From Clostridiales bacterium (GTDB lineage Bacteria > Bacillota > Clostridia > Oscillospirales > JAAYXM01): a DNA stretch of 7,295 bases. The stretch lies in the NCBI GenBank assembly GCA_012515925.1, contig JAAYXM010000073.1, positions 1 through 7,295 of the forward strand, in the 5' to 3' direction. Position numbers and translations under genes: made by a program. Of this stretch, positions 1-5,428 are shown piece by piece (within the stretch, counting starts at the first letter, position 1; each line of letters opens with the position of its first letter). The notes under the pieces were generated by a model. The model did not search any database. It saw nothing but the letters and a program-made list of their open reading frames with translations, and had not been told where the DNA came from.

Positions 1-1
1 C

Positions 2-2104
2 GACAAGTGGGCCGCCACAGGCAGGAAAAACATATTCGGGCAGGAGGTCAAGGTAGTTGAAATGCAGTCCGAAGCCGGTGCTGCCGGCGCGGTTCACGGG
101 TCACTCGCGGCCGGTGCTCTGACCACGACGTTTACCGCGTCCCAGGGATTGCTTTTAATGATTCCCAATATGTATAAAATCGCCGGCGAGCTGCTTCCCG
201 GCGTAATTCATTGTTCGGCGCGCGCCCTCGCGAGCCATGCCCTGTCCATTTTCGGCGACCACAGCGACGTTATGGCATGCCGCCAGACGGGGTTCGCGCT
301 GCTCGCATCCACCAACCCGCAGGAGGTAATGGACCTCGGCGCGGTGGCACACCTTGCCGCGATTGAGGGCAGAGTCCCGTTCCTGCATTTCTTCGACGGT
401 TTCAGAACATCGCACGAGATGCAGAAGGTCCAGATCTGGGATTATGAGGAGCTTGAAAAGATGCTCGATAAAGAGGCGGTCGCGGAATTCCGCAGGCACG
501 CGCTTAATCCCGAGCACCCGGTGCTTCGCGGCTCCGCGCAAAACCCGGATATCTTCTTCCAGGCGCGCGAGGCCTCGAACGTTTACTATCAGAGAATTCC
601 CGAAACGGTTGAGAAATACATGAACGCGGTCAACGCCGCGGTCGGCACGGACTACAAGCTGTTTAACTACTACGGCGCGGCGGACGCCGAGCATGTAATC
701 GTCGCGATGGGCTCGGCCTGCGACACCATCGAGGAAACCATCGACTACCTTATCGGAAAGGGCGAAAAGGTCGGACTTCTCAAGGTTCGCCTGTATCGTC
801 CGTGGGTTGCCTCTAAATTCATTGAAACCCTTCCGGACACCGTCAAGAGCATCGCGGTTTTAGACCGCACGAAGGAGCCCGGCGCTCTCGGCGAGCCCTT
901 ATATCTTGATGTTGTCGCCTCCCTTAAGGGAACTAAATTCGAAGGCGTCAAGGTCTCGGGCGGACGCTACGGCTTGGGTTCGAAGGACTTTAACCCGGCT
1001 TGCGCCATTGCCGTATACCGCAATATTCAATCTGACAATACCAAAAACCCGTTTACGGTCGGCATTGAGGACGACGTGACGAACCTTTCGCTGCCGATTA
1101 CCGATAAAACCGATACGACGCCGAAGGGTATCGTGTCCTGCAAGTTCTGGGGCTTCGGTTCCGACGGCACGGTGGGCGCTAACAAAAACTCGATTAAGAT
1201 AATCGGCGACCATACGGATTTGAACGTCCAGGCGTATTTCGCCTATGACTCCAAGAAATCCGGCGGCGTCACGATTTCGCATCTAAGGTTCGGCAAAGCG
1301 CCGATTAAATCCACCTACTTTATTTCTCAGGCGGACTTCGTCGCGTGTCACAACCCCTCGTACATAGACAAGTACGATATGGTACAGGATTTAAAGCCGA
1401 ACGGCACGTTCCTGTTAAACTGCGCATGGGATGTAAACGAGCTCTCCGCGCGTCTGCCGGGCGACGTCAAAGCGTACATAGCGAAAAACAATATTAAGTT
1501 CTACACGGTTGACGGAATCGGTATCGCCCGCGAAATAGGCTTAGGCGGCAGAATCAACATGATACTGCAGGCCGCGTTCTTCAAGCTCTCGAATATCATT
1601 CCGATTGACGACGCTGTAAAATACATGAAGCAGGCTGTTGTCGACACTTACGGCCGCAAGGGTGAAAAGGTCGTCAGCATGAACCACAAGGCAATCGACG
1701 CGGGTATAGAAAGCTTAGTCGAAATCAAGGTTCCGGCAGAATGGGCAAACGCCTCTGGCTCGCCGGAATACGCCAAGCCCGACACAGACCGCGAAGAGCT
1801 GTATAAATATGTCGATAAAATCCTTTATCCGGTCAATGCCCAGCGCGGGGATTCGCTGCCTGTTTCGGTGTTCTCCGGAGCTGAGGACGGCACCTTCCCG
1901 CAGGGCTCGACGGCGTTTGAGAAACGCGGCGTCGCGGTTGACGTTCCCGAATGGATTCCGGATAACTGCATACAGTGCAACCAGTGCTCACTTGTCTGCC
2001 CGCACGCGGCAATCCGTCCGTTCGCGCTGGACGAGGCCGAACTTAAAAACGCGCCCGAAGGCTATCAGGCAAAAAGATGGTCGGCAAGGGCACCGAGGGC
2101 TTAA
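2..2104 (+). CDS. nifJ: Pyruvate:ferredoxin oxidoreductase, N-terminal part (5' truncated by window, 3' ends at a frameshift)
   Basis: PFOR oxidatively decarboxylates pyruvate with CoA to acetyl-CoA and CO2 and passes electrons to ferredoxin or flavodoxin in the cytoplasm of anaerobes. The frame is open from base 2, and the residues before the ATG at 62 (WAATGRKNIFGQEVKVVE) are typical PFOR sequence, so that ATG is internal and a few dozen codons lie upstream of the window. Visible in order: the pyrimidine-binding domain with the TPP-activating Glu in MQSEAGAAGAVHG (codon at 71) and the substrate Arg in ACRQTG (codon at 281); the transketolase C-terminal-like domain; the gamma domain (CKFWGFGSDGTVGANK, from about 1139); the EKR segment (FEKRGVAVDVPEW, about 1917-1955); and the first ferredoxin-like motif, with Cys codons at 1967, 1976, 1985 and 1997. 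After GYQAK the frame runs into non-homologous residues and stops at 2102. The rest of the enzyme continues in another frame from 2077. Family identity is essentially certain. Confidence 0.96.
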   Translation, partial: DKWAATGRKNIFGQEVKVVEMQSEAGAAGAVHGSLAAGALTTTFTASQGLLLMIPNMYKIAGELLPGVIHCSARALASHALSIFGDHSDVMACRQTGFALLASTNPQEVMDLGAVAHLAAIEGRVPFLHFFDGFRTSHEMQKVQIWDYEELEKMLDKEAVAEFRRHALNPEHPVLRGSAQNPDIFFQAREASNVYYQRIPETVEKYMNAVNAAVGTDYKLFNYYGAADAEHVIVAMGSACDTIEETIDYLIGKGEKVGLLKVRLYRPWVASKFIETLPDTVKSIAVLDRTKEPGALGEPLYLDVVASLKGTKFEGVKVSGGRYGLGSKDFNPACAIAVYRNIQSDNTKNPFTVGIEDDVTNLSLPITDKTDTTPKGIVSCKFWGFGSDGTVGANKNSIKIIGDHTDLNVQAYFAYDSKKSGGVTISHLRFGKAPIKSTYFISQADFVACHNPSYIDKYDMVQDLKPNGTFLLNCAWDVNELSARLPGDVKAYIAKNNIKFYTVDGIGIAREIGLGGRINMILQAAFFKLSNIIPIDDAVKYMKQAVVDTYGRKGEKVVSMNHKAIDAGIESLVEIKVPAEWANASGSPEYAKPDTDREELYKYVDKILYPVNAQRGDSLPVSVFSGAEDGTFPQGSTAFEKRGVAVDVPEWIPDNCIQCNQCSLVCPHAAIRPFALDEAELKNAPEGYQAKRWSARAPRA
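2071..2077 (+). other. nifJ: Frameshift site in the PFOR gene at an A-run
   Basis: The upstream frame reads GCA AAA AGA TGG; the homologous continuation needs GCA AAA AAG ATG GTC. One missing A in the AAAAA run at 2071-2075, or a -1 slip at Lys AAA, restores a continuous PFOR between GYQAK and KMVGKGTEG. The next stop in the unshifted frame is close by (2102-2104). The site is not a canonical two-codon slippery heptamer, because only the P-site Lys can re-pair; an A-site AGA to AAG shift is poor. The weak purine stretch AGG (2067-2069) before ATG 2077 could allow reinitiation, but the break falls between two cluster-binding motifs of one domain. A homopolymer indel, as an error or a recent mutation, is the simplest reading. 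Confidence 0.9.
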
Positions 2105-3417
2105 GCTTTTCGATGAATGTCTCGGTCCTCGACTGTCAGGGCTGCGGTATCTGTGTCGGCGTCTGCCCGGCGAAGGAAAAGGCGCTTGCCATGAAGAACC
2201 TCGACAGCCAGCGCGACAAGCAGAAATACTTCGATTACGCGGTTAAGAACGTAAGCGTCAAGGAAATACCGTTCGCGAAGAGCACGGTCAAGGGCAGCCA
2301 GTTCGAACAGCCGCTGCTCGAGTTCTCCGGCGCTTGCGCGGGCTGCGGCGAAACCCCGTATGCCAAGCTTATAACCCAGCTTTTCGGCGACAGAATGTAT
2401 ATCGCGAACGCCACCGGCTGTACCTCAATCTGGGGCGGAAGCGCGCCCTCGACGCCGTATACGGTAAACAAGCAGGGCAAGGGCCCGGCATGGGCAAACT
2501 CGCTGTTTGAGGACAATGCCGAGTACGGTCTGGGCATGCAGCTCGCCGTCGCTCAGCGCAGGGATAAGCTCGCGGAGAACATCAAGAAGCTTGCGGAAAC
2601 GACGGACTGCGCGGGGCTTAAGGAAGCCTGCGACGAATGGCTCGCGAACAAGGACGACGCCGAGGGCTCAAAGGCCGCTTCCGAAAAACTTCTTTCCGCT
2701 ATCGGCTCATGCGAGTGCGGACTTTGCGACGAAATACTCGAAAACAAGGATATGCTCTCTAAAAAATCCGTATGGATATTCGGCGGCGACGGCTGGGCAT
2801 ACGATATCGGCTTCGGCGGATTGGACCACGCAATCGCCTCCGGCAGGGACATTAACATATTCGTATTCGACACCGAGGTTTACTCGAACACGGGCGGCCA
2901 GGCCTCCAAGTCCTCGCAAATCGGCCAGGTTGCGCAATTTGCCGCGTCCGGCAAGGAAATCGGCAAGAAAAACCTCGCGCAGATAGCAATGTCTTACGGG
3001 TATGTATATGTGGCGCAAATCGCGATGGGCGCAAACCAGGCCCAGTGTATCAAGGCTATCGCCGAGGCGGAAAGCTATCCGGGCCCGTCGTTAATCATTG
3101 CCTATTCGCCCTGCATCAACCACGGAATCAAGGGCGGCCTGACAAACGCGCAGCTTGAAACCAAGCTCGCGGTTGAAACCGGATACTGGCATCTGTTCCG
3201 TTTTGACCCGCGCCTTAAGGCACAGGGCAAAAATCCGTTCCAGCTTGACAGCAAGGCGCCTACGGCAAACTACAAGGATTTCCTCGCTAACGAGAACCGC
3301 TACACCTCGCTTAAGCTGCAGTTCCCCGAGCGCGCCGAAGAGCTGTTTGACAAGGCCGAGCAGGCCGCGAAGGAGCGCTATGAGCACCTGCTGCGCCTGT
3401 CCAAGCTGTACGAATAA
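2077..3417 (+). CDS. nifJ: Pyruvate:ferredoxin oxidoreductase, C-terminal part (downstream of frameshift)
   Basis: This is the continuation of the PFOR gene in the -1 frame, drawn from the first ATG (2077), which in intact homologues is an internal Met. It carries the second ferredoxin-like motif CQGCGICVGVCP (Cys codons at 2134, 2143, 2152, 2164), then the TPP-binding domain. The proximal cluster ligands are CAGC (2335, 2344), ATGC (2419) and SPC (3112). The TPP/Mg motif begins with GDG (2785-2793) and ends in SNTGGQ, whose Asn codon (2887) matches the substrate-contacting Asn of the family. The C-terminus LSKLYE is normal. Together the two pieces give about 1138 residues, plus the part missing upstream, which fits the usual roughly 1170-1200. 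On its own this piece would lack the catalytic Glu domain and one cluster, so independent function is unlikely. It is probably one gene with the part ending at 2104. Confidence 0.95.
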   Translation: MVGKGTEGLSFSMNVSVLDCQGCGICVGVCPAKEKALAMKNLDSQRDKQKYFDYAVKNVSVKEIPFAKSTVKGSQFEQPLLEFSGACAGCGETPYAKLITQLFGDRMYIANATGCTSIWGGSAPSTPYTVNKQGKGPAWANSLFEDNAEYGLGMQLAVAQRRDKLAENIKKLAETTDCAGLKEACDEWLANKDDAEGSKAASEKLLSAIGSCECGLCDEILENKDMLSKKSVWIFGGDGWAYDIGFGGLDHAIASGRDINIFVFDTEVYSNTGGQASKSSQIGQVAQFAASGKEIGKKNLAQIAMSYGYVYVAQIAMGANQAQCIKAIAEAESYPGPSLIIAYSPCINHGIKGGLTNAQLETKLAVETGYWHLFRFDPRLKAQGKNPFQLDSKAPTANYKDFLANENRYTSLKLQFPERAEELFDKAEQAAKERYEHLLRLSKLYE

Positions 3418-3435
3418 AAACCAATATATAACTCG

Positions 3436-3468
3436 ACCGGCCGGATTAAATCCGGCCGGTTGTTTATT
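3436..3468 (+). terminator. Intrinsic terminator after PFOR, possibly bidirectional
   Basis: A perfect 25-base palindrome is centred on 3448, with arms ACCGGCCGG (3436-3444) and CCGGCCGGT (3452-3460) and inner ATT/AAT that can extend the stem. It begins 18 bases after the PFOR stop. The + strand tail TGTTTATT is moderately U-rich. On the opposite strand the stem is followed by an A/T-rich stretch that includes a T5 run (complement of 3416-3420), so the hairpin could also stop transcription from the convergent DUF1540 gene. Confidence 0.8.
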
Positions 3469-3472
3469 GCCG

Positions 3473-3517
3473 AAGCTAATACAGGGGACGGCGGCGCCGG
3501 ATCCTGTATTAGCTTTT
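3473..3517. repeat. Long inverted repeat, REP/MITE-like hairpin overlapping the DUF1540 stop codon
   Basis: Arms AAGCTAATACAGG (3473-3485) and CCTGTATTAGCTT (3503-3515) are perfect 13-bp complements around a 17-base GC-rich loop that contains the self-complementary CGGCGCCG (3492-3499). The ACAGGGGACGG...CCTGT layout resembles the short palindromic repeats (core like ACAGGGGACGG) that I recall as dispersed in clostridial genomes and often near Y1/RAYT-type transposases. That resemblance is from memory, not a search. The right arm encodes the last Ser and the stop codon of the minus-strand gene. On the + strand the stem is followed by only a short T-run. It may also act as the terminator of the minus-strand gene. 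Confidence 0.7.
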
Positions 3518-3676
3518 CACCTCGAAGGACTGGCAATCCGTGCATTGCTCTACCTCGGGGCTTTTTTCGTGCGTGCCCACCTGGATAACGTCCAATGAGC
3601 AGTAATCCTTGGTATCGCAGTGATACGCGCACGAATCCACCGTGCATTTTATACTTTTATTAGCATGATCGTTCAT
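3509..3676 (-). CDS. DUF1540 cysteine-rich small protein
   Basis: A 55-residue protein starting MNDHANKSIKCTVDSCAYH and continuing with YCSLDVIQVGTHE and CTDCQSFE, which matches the DUF1540 pattern of clostridia and bacilli. It has six cysteines (residues 11, 16, 20, 26, 45, 48) and a His at 19, arranged as likely metal-binding clusters. No signal peptide or membrane segment is visible, so it is probably cytoplasmic. Its function is not established; metal binding is inferred from the cysteine spacing. The start is fixed by a GGAGG ribosome binding site 8 bases upstream and by the onset of family similarity. The frame stays open further upstream to 4003, but that part has no family character and precedes the ribosome binding site. 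The gene converges on PFOR and diverges from the downstream operon. Its last codon and stop lie inside a palindromic repeat. Confidence 0.88.
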   Translation of the reverse strand: MNDHANKSIKCTVDSCAYHCDTKDYCSLDVIQVGTHEKSPEVEQCTDCQSFEVKS

Positions 3677-3684
3677 AAGGTTAA

Positions 3685-3689
3685 CCTCC
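3685..3689 (-). promoter_or_regulatory. Ribosome binding site of the DUF1540 gene
   Basis: On the minus strand this reads GGAGG, 8 bases before the ATG at 3676-3674. It decides the short 55-residue start over the longer open frame. Confidence 0.85.
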
Positions 3690-3703
3690 GTTTGCCGTTT
3701 TTT

Positions 3704-3719
3704 TTGCGCAAATACGCAA
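3704..3719. promoter_or_regulatory. Small inverted repeat TTGCG-N6-CGCAA upstream of DUF1540
   Basis: TTGCG (3704-3708) and CGCAA (3715-3719) form a 5+5 dyad with a 6-base spacer, about 28 bases upstream of the DUF1540 start codon and next to a T8 run (3698-3705). The size suits a dimeric regulator operator, but a 5-bp arm is short enough to occur by chance. I could not place a convincing -35/-10 pair for the minus-strand gene near it. Confidence 0.3.
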
Positions 3720-3784
3720 TTACATTGTTTCCGGAAAAATAATATGTATACTGGGACAAAGCGGGATTTTTCCGATTTGGTTTC

Positions 3785-3813
3785 TTGTAAAATTAATAAA
3801 TATGTGTTAAAAT
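3785..3813 (+). promoter_or_regulatory. Candidate sigma-A promoter for the kinase/PqqD/peptidase/ABC operon
   Basis: TTGTAA (3785-3790, 4 of 6 to TTGACA), a 17-base spacer, then TAAAAT (3808-3813, 5 of 6 to TATAAT). It sits in the A/T-rich gap between divergent genes. Transcription would start near 3820 and give a leader of about 105 bases before the ATG at 3927. The A/T richness makes a chance match possible. Confidence 0.5.
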
Positions 3814-3847
3814 CCAATATGGAATTTATTATTTTCGATAAACCGCC

Positions 3848-3921
3848 GCCCGCGGAGACGGGCCGCGCTCTCTTATTGTTTTTATTATAAAAAACACCGG
3901 TTTGTCCCGGAGAAACGGGTG
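3848..3921 (+). promoter_or_regulatory. Structured 5' leader: GC hairpin, U-rich stretch and RBS-proximal hairpin
   Basis: Two alternative 5-bp stems overlap: GCCCG/CGGGC (3848-3852 with 3859-3863) and CGCGG/CCGCG (3851-3855 with 3863-3867). They cannot form together. They are followed by a T-rich run (3869-3886), so the segment could act as a weak attenuator. A second hairpin pairs CACCGGTTT (3895-3903) with AAACGGGTG (3913-3921), with one G-G mismatch. Its 9-base loop ends in GGAG (3909-3912), the best Shine-Dalgarno match but 14 bases from the ATG. No known riboswitch class is recognised. The rest of the 250-base gap shows no gene. Confidence 0.35.
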
Positions 3922-3926
3922 CGAAA

Positions 3927-4661
3927 ATGGTTGAGTATAAAGAACAGGTATACAATATCGCCGGTATATCGGTATATGTCAACGCGTTCGGAGAAACGCT
4001 CATTAAACGCGGCCTGAAATACTTGTCCGACTGCGAACCGCCGTATGATATCGTGATAGACGTACCGATTTCCTTTATCGAAAAGAAGCAGAAAGAAAAC
4101 CCGCACCTATCTTTAAGCGACTGCGAGTATATCTGGACGGGCTCGAAATTCTACCGTACGCTTTTGGACTTTGACGCGTTCATGCTTCACGCCTCGGCGG
4201 TTGTATATAACGATACCGCGTACCTGTTCTCCGCGCCCTGCGGCACCGGCAAATCCACACATACCTCATTATGGCAGGAGTATTTCGGAAAAGACAATGC
4301 TTATATTCTAAACGACGATAAGCCCGCAATCCTTTACCGCGACGGCGGGTTTTACGCCGCGGGTACGCCGTGGAGCGGAAAAACCGACCAGAACGAAAAC
4401 CGCACGGCGGCTCTGGGAGCGATAACCTTTTTATCCCGGTCGGGAAAAAATTATATCGAAAAAATAAACGGCGCCGAGGCTCTGGCATTAATATTGAATC
4501 AAACCCTGCGCCCGTCCGATTCCGAAAACATGGATAAGCTCCTTACGCTGCTGGACAAGCTTTCAGAAAGCGTGCCGCTGTTCAAAGCGGGAGTGGACAT
4601 GAGCGAGGACGCGGTGCGCACGACGTTTAATGCCATGAGCCGCGCTATCGGTTTGGAATAA
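3927..4661 (+). CDS. HPr-kinase/PEPCK-like P-loop protein of a PqqD operon
   Basis: A 244-residue soluble protein. Residues 84-112 have the HprK-type layout: FMLHASAVVYNDTAYLFSAP leads into a Walker A loop (residues 103-111, APCGTGKST, Lys109). A later NDDKP (Asp130, Asp131) matches the paired acidic residues of HPr kinase and PEP carboxykinase, and GTPWSGK follows. The N-terminal domain of true HprK is absent, replaced by about 80 residues I cannot assign. Relatives of this type occur beside PqqD-like proteins in peptide gene clusters, and an HprK homologue in a lasso-peptide cluster (paeninodin) phosphorylates the precursor peptide. A kinase role on a peptide or protein substrate is therefore plausible but inferred. 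The ATG at 3927 has only a weak ribosome binding site (GGGTG, or GGAG further away), yet similarity-like sequence begins soon after it. It is the first gene of the operon, with 19 bases to the next. Confidence 0.78.
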   Translation: MVEYKEQVYNIAGISVYVNAFGETLIKRGLKYLSDCEPPYDIVIDVPISFIEKKQKENPHLSLSDCEYIWTGSKFYRTLLDFDAFMLHASAVVYNDTAYLFSAPCGTGKSTHTSLWQEYFGKDNAYILNDDKPAILYRDGGFYAAGTPWSGKTDQNENRTAALGAITFLSRSGKNYIEKINGAEALALILNQTLRPSDSENMDKLLTLLDKLSESVPLFKAGVDMSEDAVRTTFNAMSRAIGLE

Positions 4662-4666
4662 ATAAC

Positions 4667-4672
4667 GGGAGG
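4667..4672 (+). promoter_or_regulatory. Ribosome binding site of the PqqD-family gene
   Basis: GGGAGG lies 8 bases before the ATG at 4681, in the short gap after the kinase-like gene. It is the strongest translation signal in the first half of the operon. Confidence 0.8.
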
Positions 4673-4680
4673 AAATAATA

Positions 4681-4944
4681 ATGAAAATCAAGGAAGGCTT
4701 TATGCTGAGAAAAGTCGCCGGGGATACGGTCGTTGTACCAACCGGCAAAGCGACCCTGGACTTTAACGGTATGATAACGCTCAACGAAACCGGCGCTTTT
4801 TTATGGAAGGCTCTTCAAAACGAAACGGACGAAGACGCTCTTATTCAGCTGATGCTTAAGGAATACGAAGCGGACGAAAACACGGTACGCGCGGATTTAA
4901 AGGCATTCATTAACAAATTAGAGGGAGCGGGTTTGCTTGAATAA
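4681..4944 (+). CDS. PqqD family protein (RiPP recognition element type)
   Basis: An 87-residue protein of usual PqqD length. Visible family marks are the N-terminal beta segment (FMLRKVAGDTVVVPTG), the central LNETGAFLWKAL with the conserved Asn-Glu-Thr and Trp, and a C-terminal winged-helix part ending LEGAGLLE. PqqD-like domains bind leader peptides of ribosomally made, modified peptides and present them to modifying enzymes or proteases. That role is known for the family and inferred here, since no precursor or radical SAM enzyme is visible nearby. It is cytoplasmic, with no cysteine motif or membrane segment. It overlaps the following gene by 8 bases, so the two are translationally coupled. 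PqqD proteins of this kind in clostridia also occur in operons whose product is unknown. Confidence 0.9.
   Translation: MKIKEGFMLRKVAGDTVVVPTGKATLDFNGMITLNETGAFLWKALQNETDEDALIQLMLKEYEADENTVRADLKAFINKLEGAGLLE
4921..4927 (+). promoter_or_regulatory. Ribosome binding site supporting the TTG start of the S24/S26 gene
   Basis: GAGGGAG lies inside the end of the PqqD gene, 9 bases before TTG 4937. The first in-frame ATG downstream is the Met next to the catalytic Ser, so the TTG start is needed for an intact protein. Confidence 0.7.
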
Positions 4945-5428
4945 ACGCGTCTCCTTTTCGGAGTTCCTGCCGCTTATCAAGGAAAACCTTGATAACAACG
5001 GCGAGACAATCATTACGATTACGGGTACGAGCATGCTCCCGCTGTTAAGACACAGGCGGGACCGTGTTCTGCTTGTCGCGCCGAAAAAGAGGCTAAAAAA
5101 ACTCGATATTCCGCTTTATCGCCGGGACAACGGAGTCTTCGTGCTTCACCGGGTGGTCGGCGTTAAGGACGGGAATTATATTCTGTGCGGCGACCATCAG
5201 CACGAAAAGGAATACCCGGTAAGGCATGACCAGATTATAGGTGTTGTGAAAGGTTTTTGGCGCGACGAAAAATATATAAAAACGGATTCTCCGGTGTATT
5301 TGCTCTACAGCCGCGTCTGGACCGCGCTGCTTCCGGTCCGTAAATACGTGTTTCGCGCGCTTTCCTTGTTTAAGGCAGCTAGGAGGAAGCTGATTGAAGG
5401 ATTCAGAGGCTCTAAAATGGATTTATAA
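4937..5428 (+). CDS. S24/S26 family signal-peptidase-like protein, probable Ser/His dyad
   Basis: A 163-residue protein. The box ITGTSMLPLLRHRRDRV gives the signal-peptidase/LexA-type nucleophile Ser32, and VFVLHRVVGV gives His71 where type I bacterial signal peptidases have Lys. A His here is typical of the ER/SipW-like branch. GDHQHEKEYPV followed by QIIGVV completes the conserved beta core. Unlike ordinary signal peptidases it has no clear N-terminal membrane anchor; a moderately hydrophobic stretch near residues 115-140 might touch the membrane. By context it could cleave a leader peptide, or a protein bound by the upstream PqqD-like partner, before export by the downstream ABC transporter. 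That is inference. It starts with TTG, overlaps the PqqD gene by 8 bases and overlaps the ABC gene by 35 bases. Confidence 0.85.
   Translation: MNKRVSFSEFLPLIKENLDNNGETIITITGTSMLPLLRHRRDRVLLVAPKKRLKKLDIPLYRRDNGVFVLHRVVGVKDGNYILCGDHQHEKEYPVRHDQIIGVVKGFWRDEKYIKTDSPVYLLYSRVWTALLPVRKYVFRALSLFKAARRKLIEGFRGSKMDL
5381..5386 (+). promoter_or_regulatory. Ribosome binding site supporting the TTG start of the ABC transporter
   Basis: AGGAGG, a perfect consensus, lies 7 bases before TTG 5394 and inside the preceding gene. The next in-frame ATG is at about residue 56, past the first membrane helix, so TTG is the likely start. Confidence 0.85.

Noticed and set aside
62..64. ATG as the true start of PFOR
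   Set aside because: The frame is open to base 2 and the residues before this ATG (GRKNIFGQEVKVVE) are conserved PFOR sequence, so the Met is internal.
2071..2077. Canonical programmed -1 frameshift heptamer in PFOR
   Set aside because: The zero frame is GCA AAA AGA. Only the P-site Lys codon can re-pair after a -1 slip, and I see no clear stimulatory stem just downstream. Programmed recoding of PFOR is not something I know of.
1809..2246. Overlapping + strand open frame across the PFOR frameshift
   Set aside because: It is an Arg/Ser-rich frame shadow of PFOR with no recognisable domain; the real coding frames on both sides carry all cofactor ligands.
3509..3676. DUF1540 miniprotein as the precursor peptide of the neighbouring cassette
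   Set aside because: It is small and cysteine-rich, but it is a clear member of a widespread family, lies on the opposite strand, and shows no leader/core layout.
3677..4003. Longer N-terminal extension of the minus-strand DUF1540 frame
   Set aside because: The extension has no family character, overlaps the divergent kinase-like gene, and lies upstream of a perfect GGAGG ribosome binding site for the short form.
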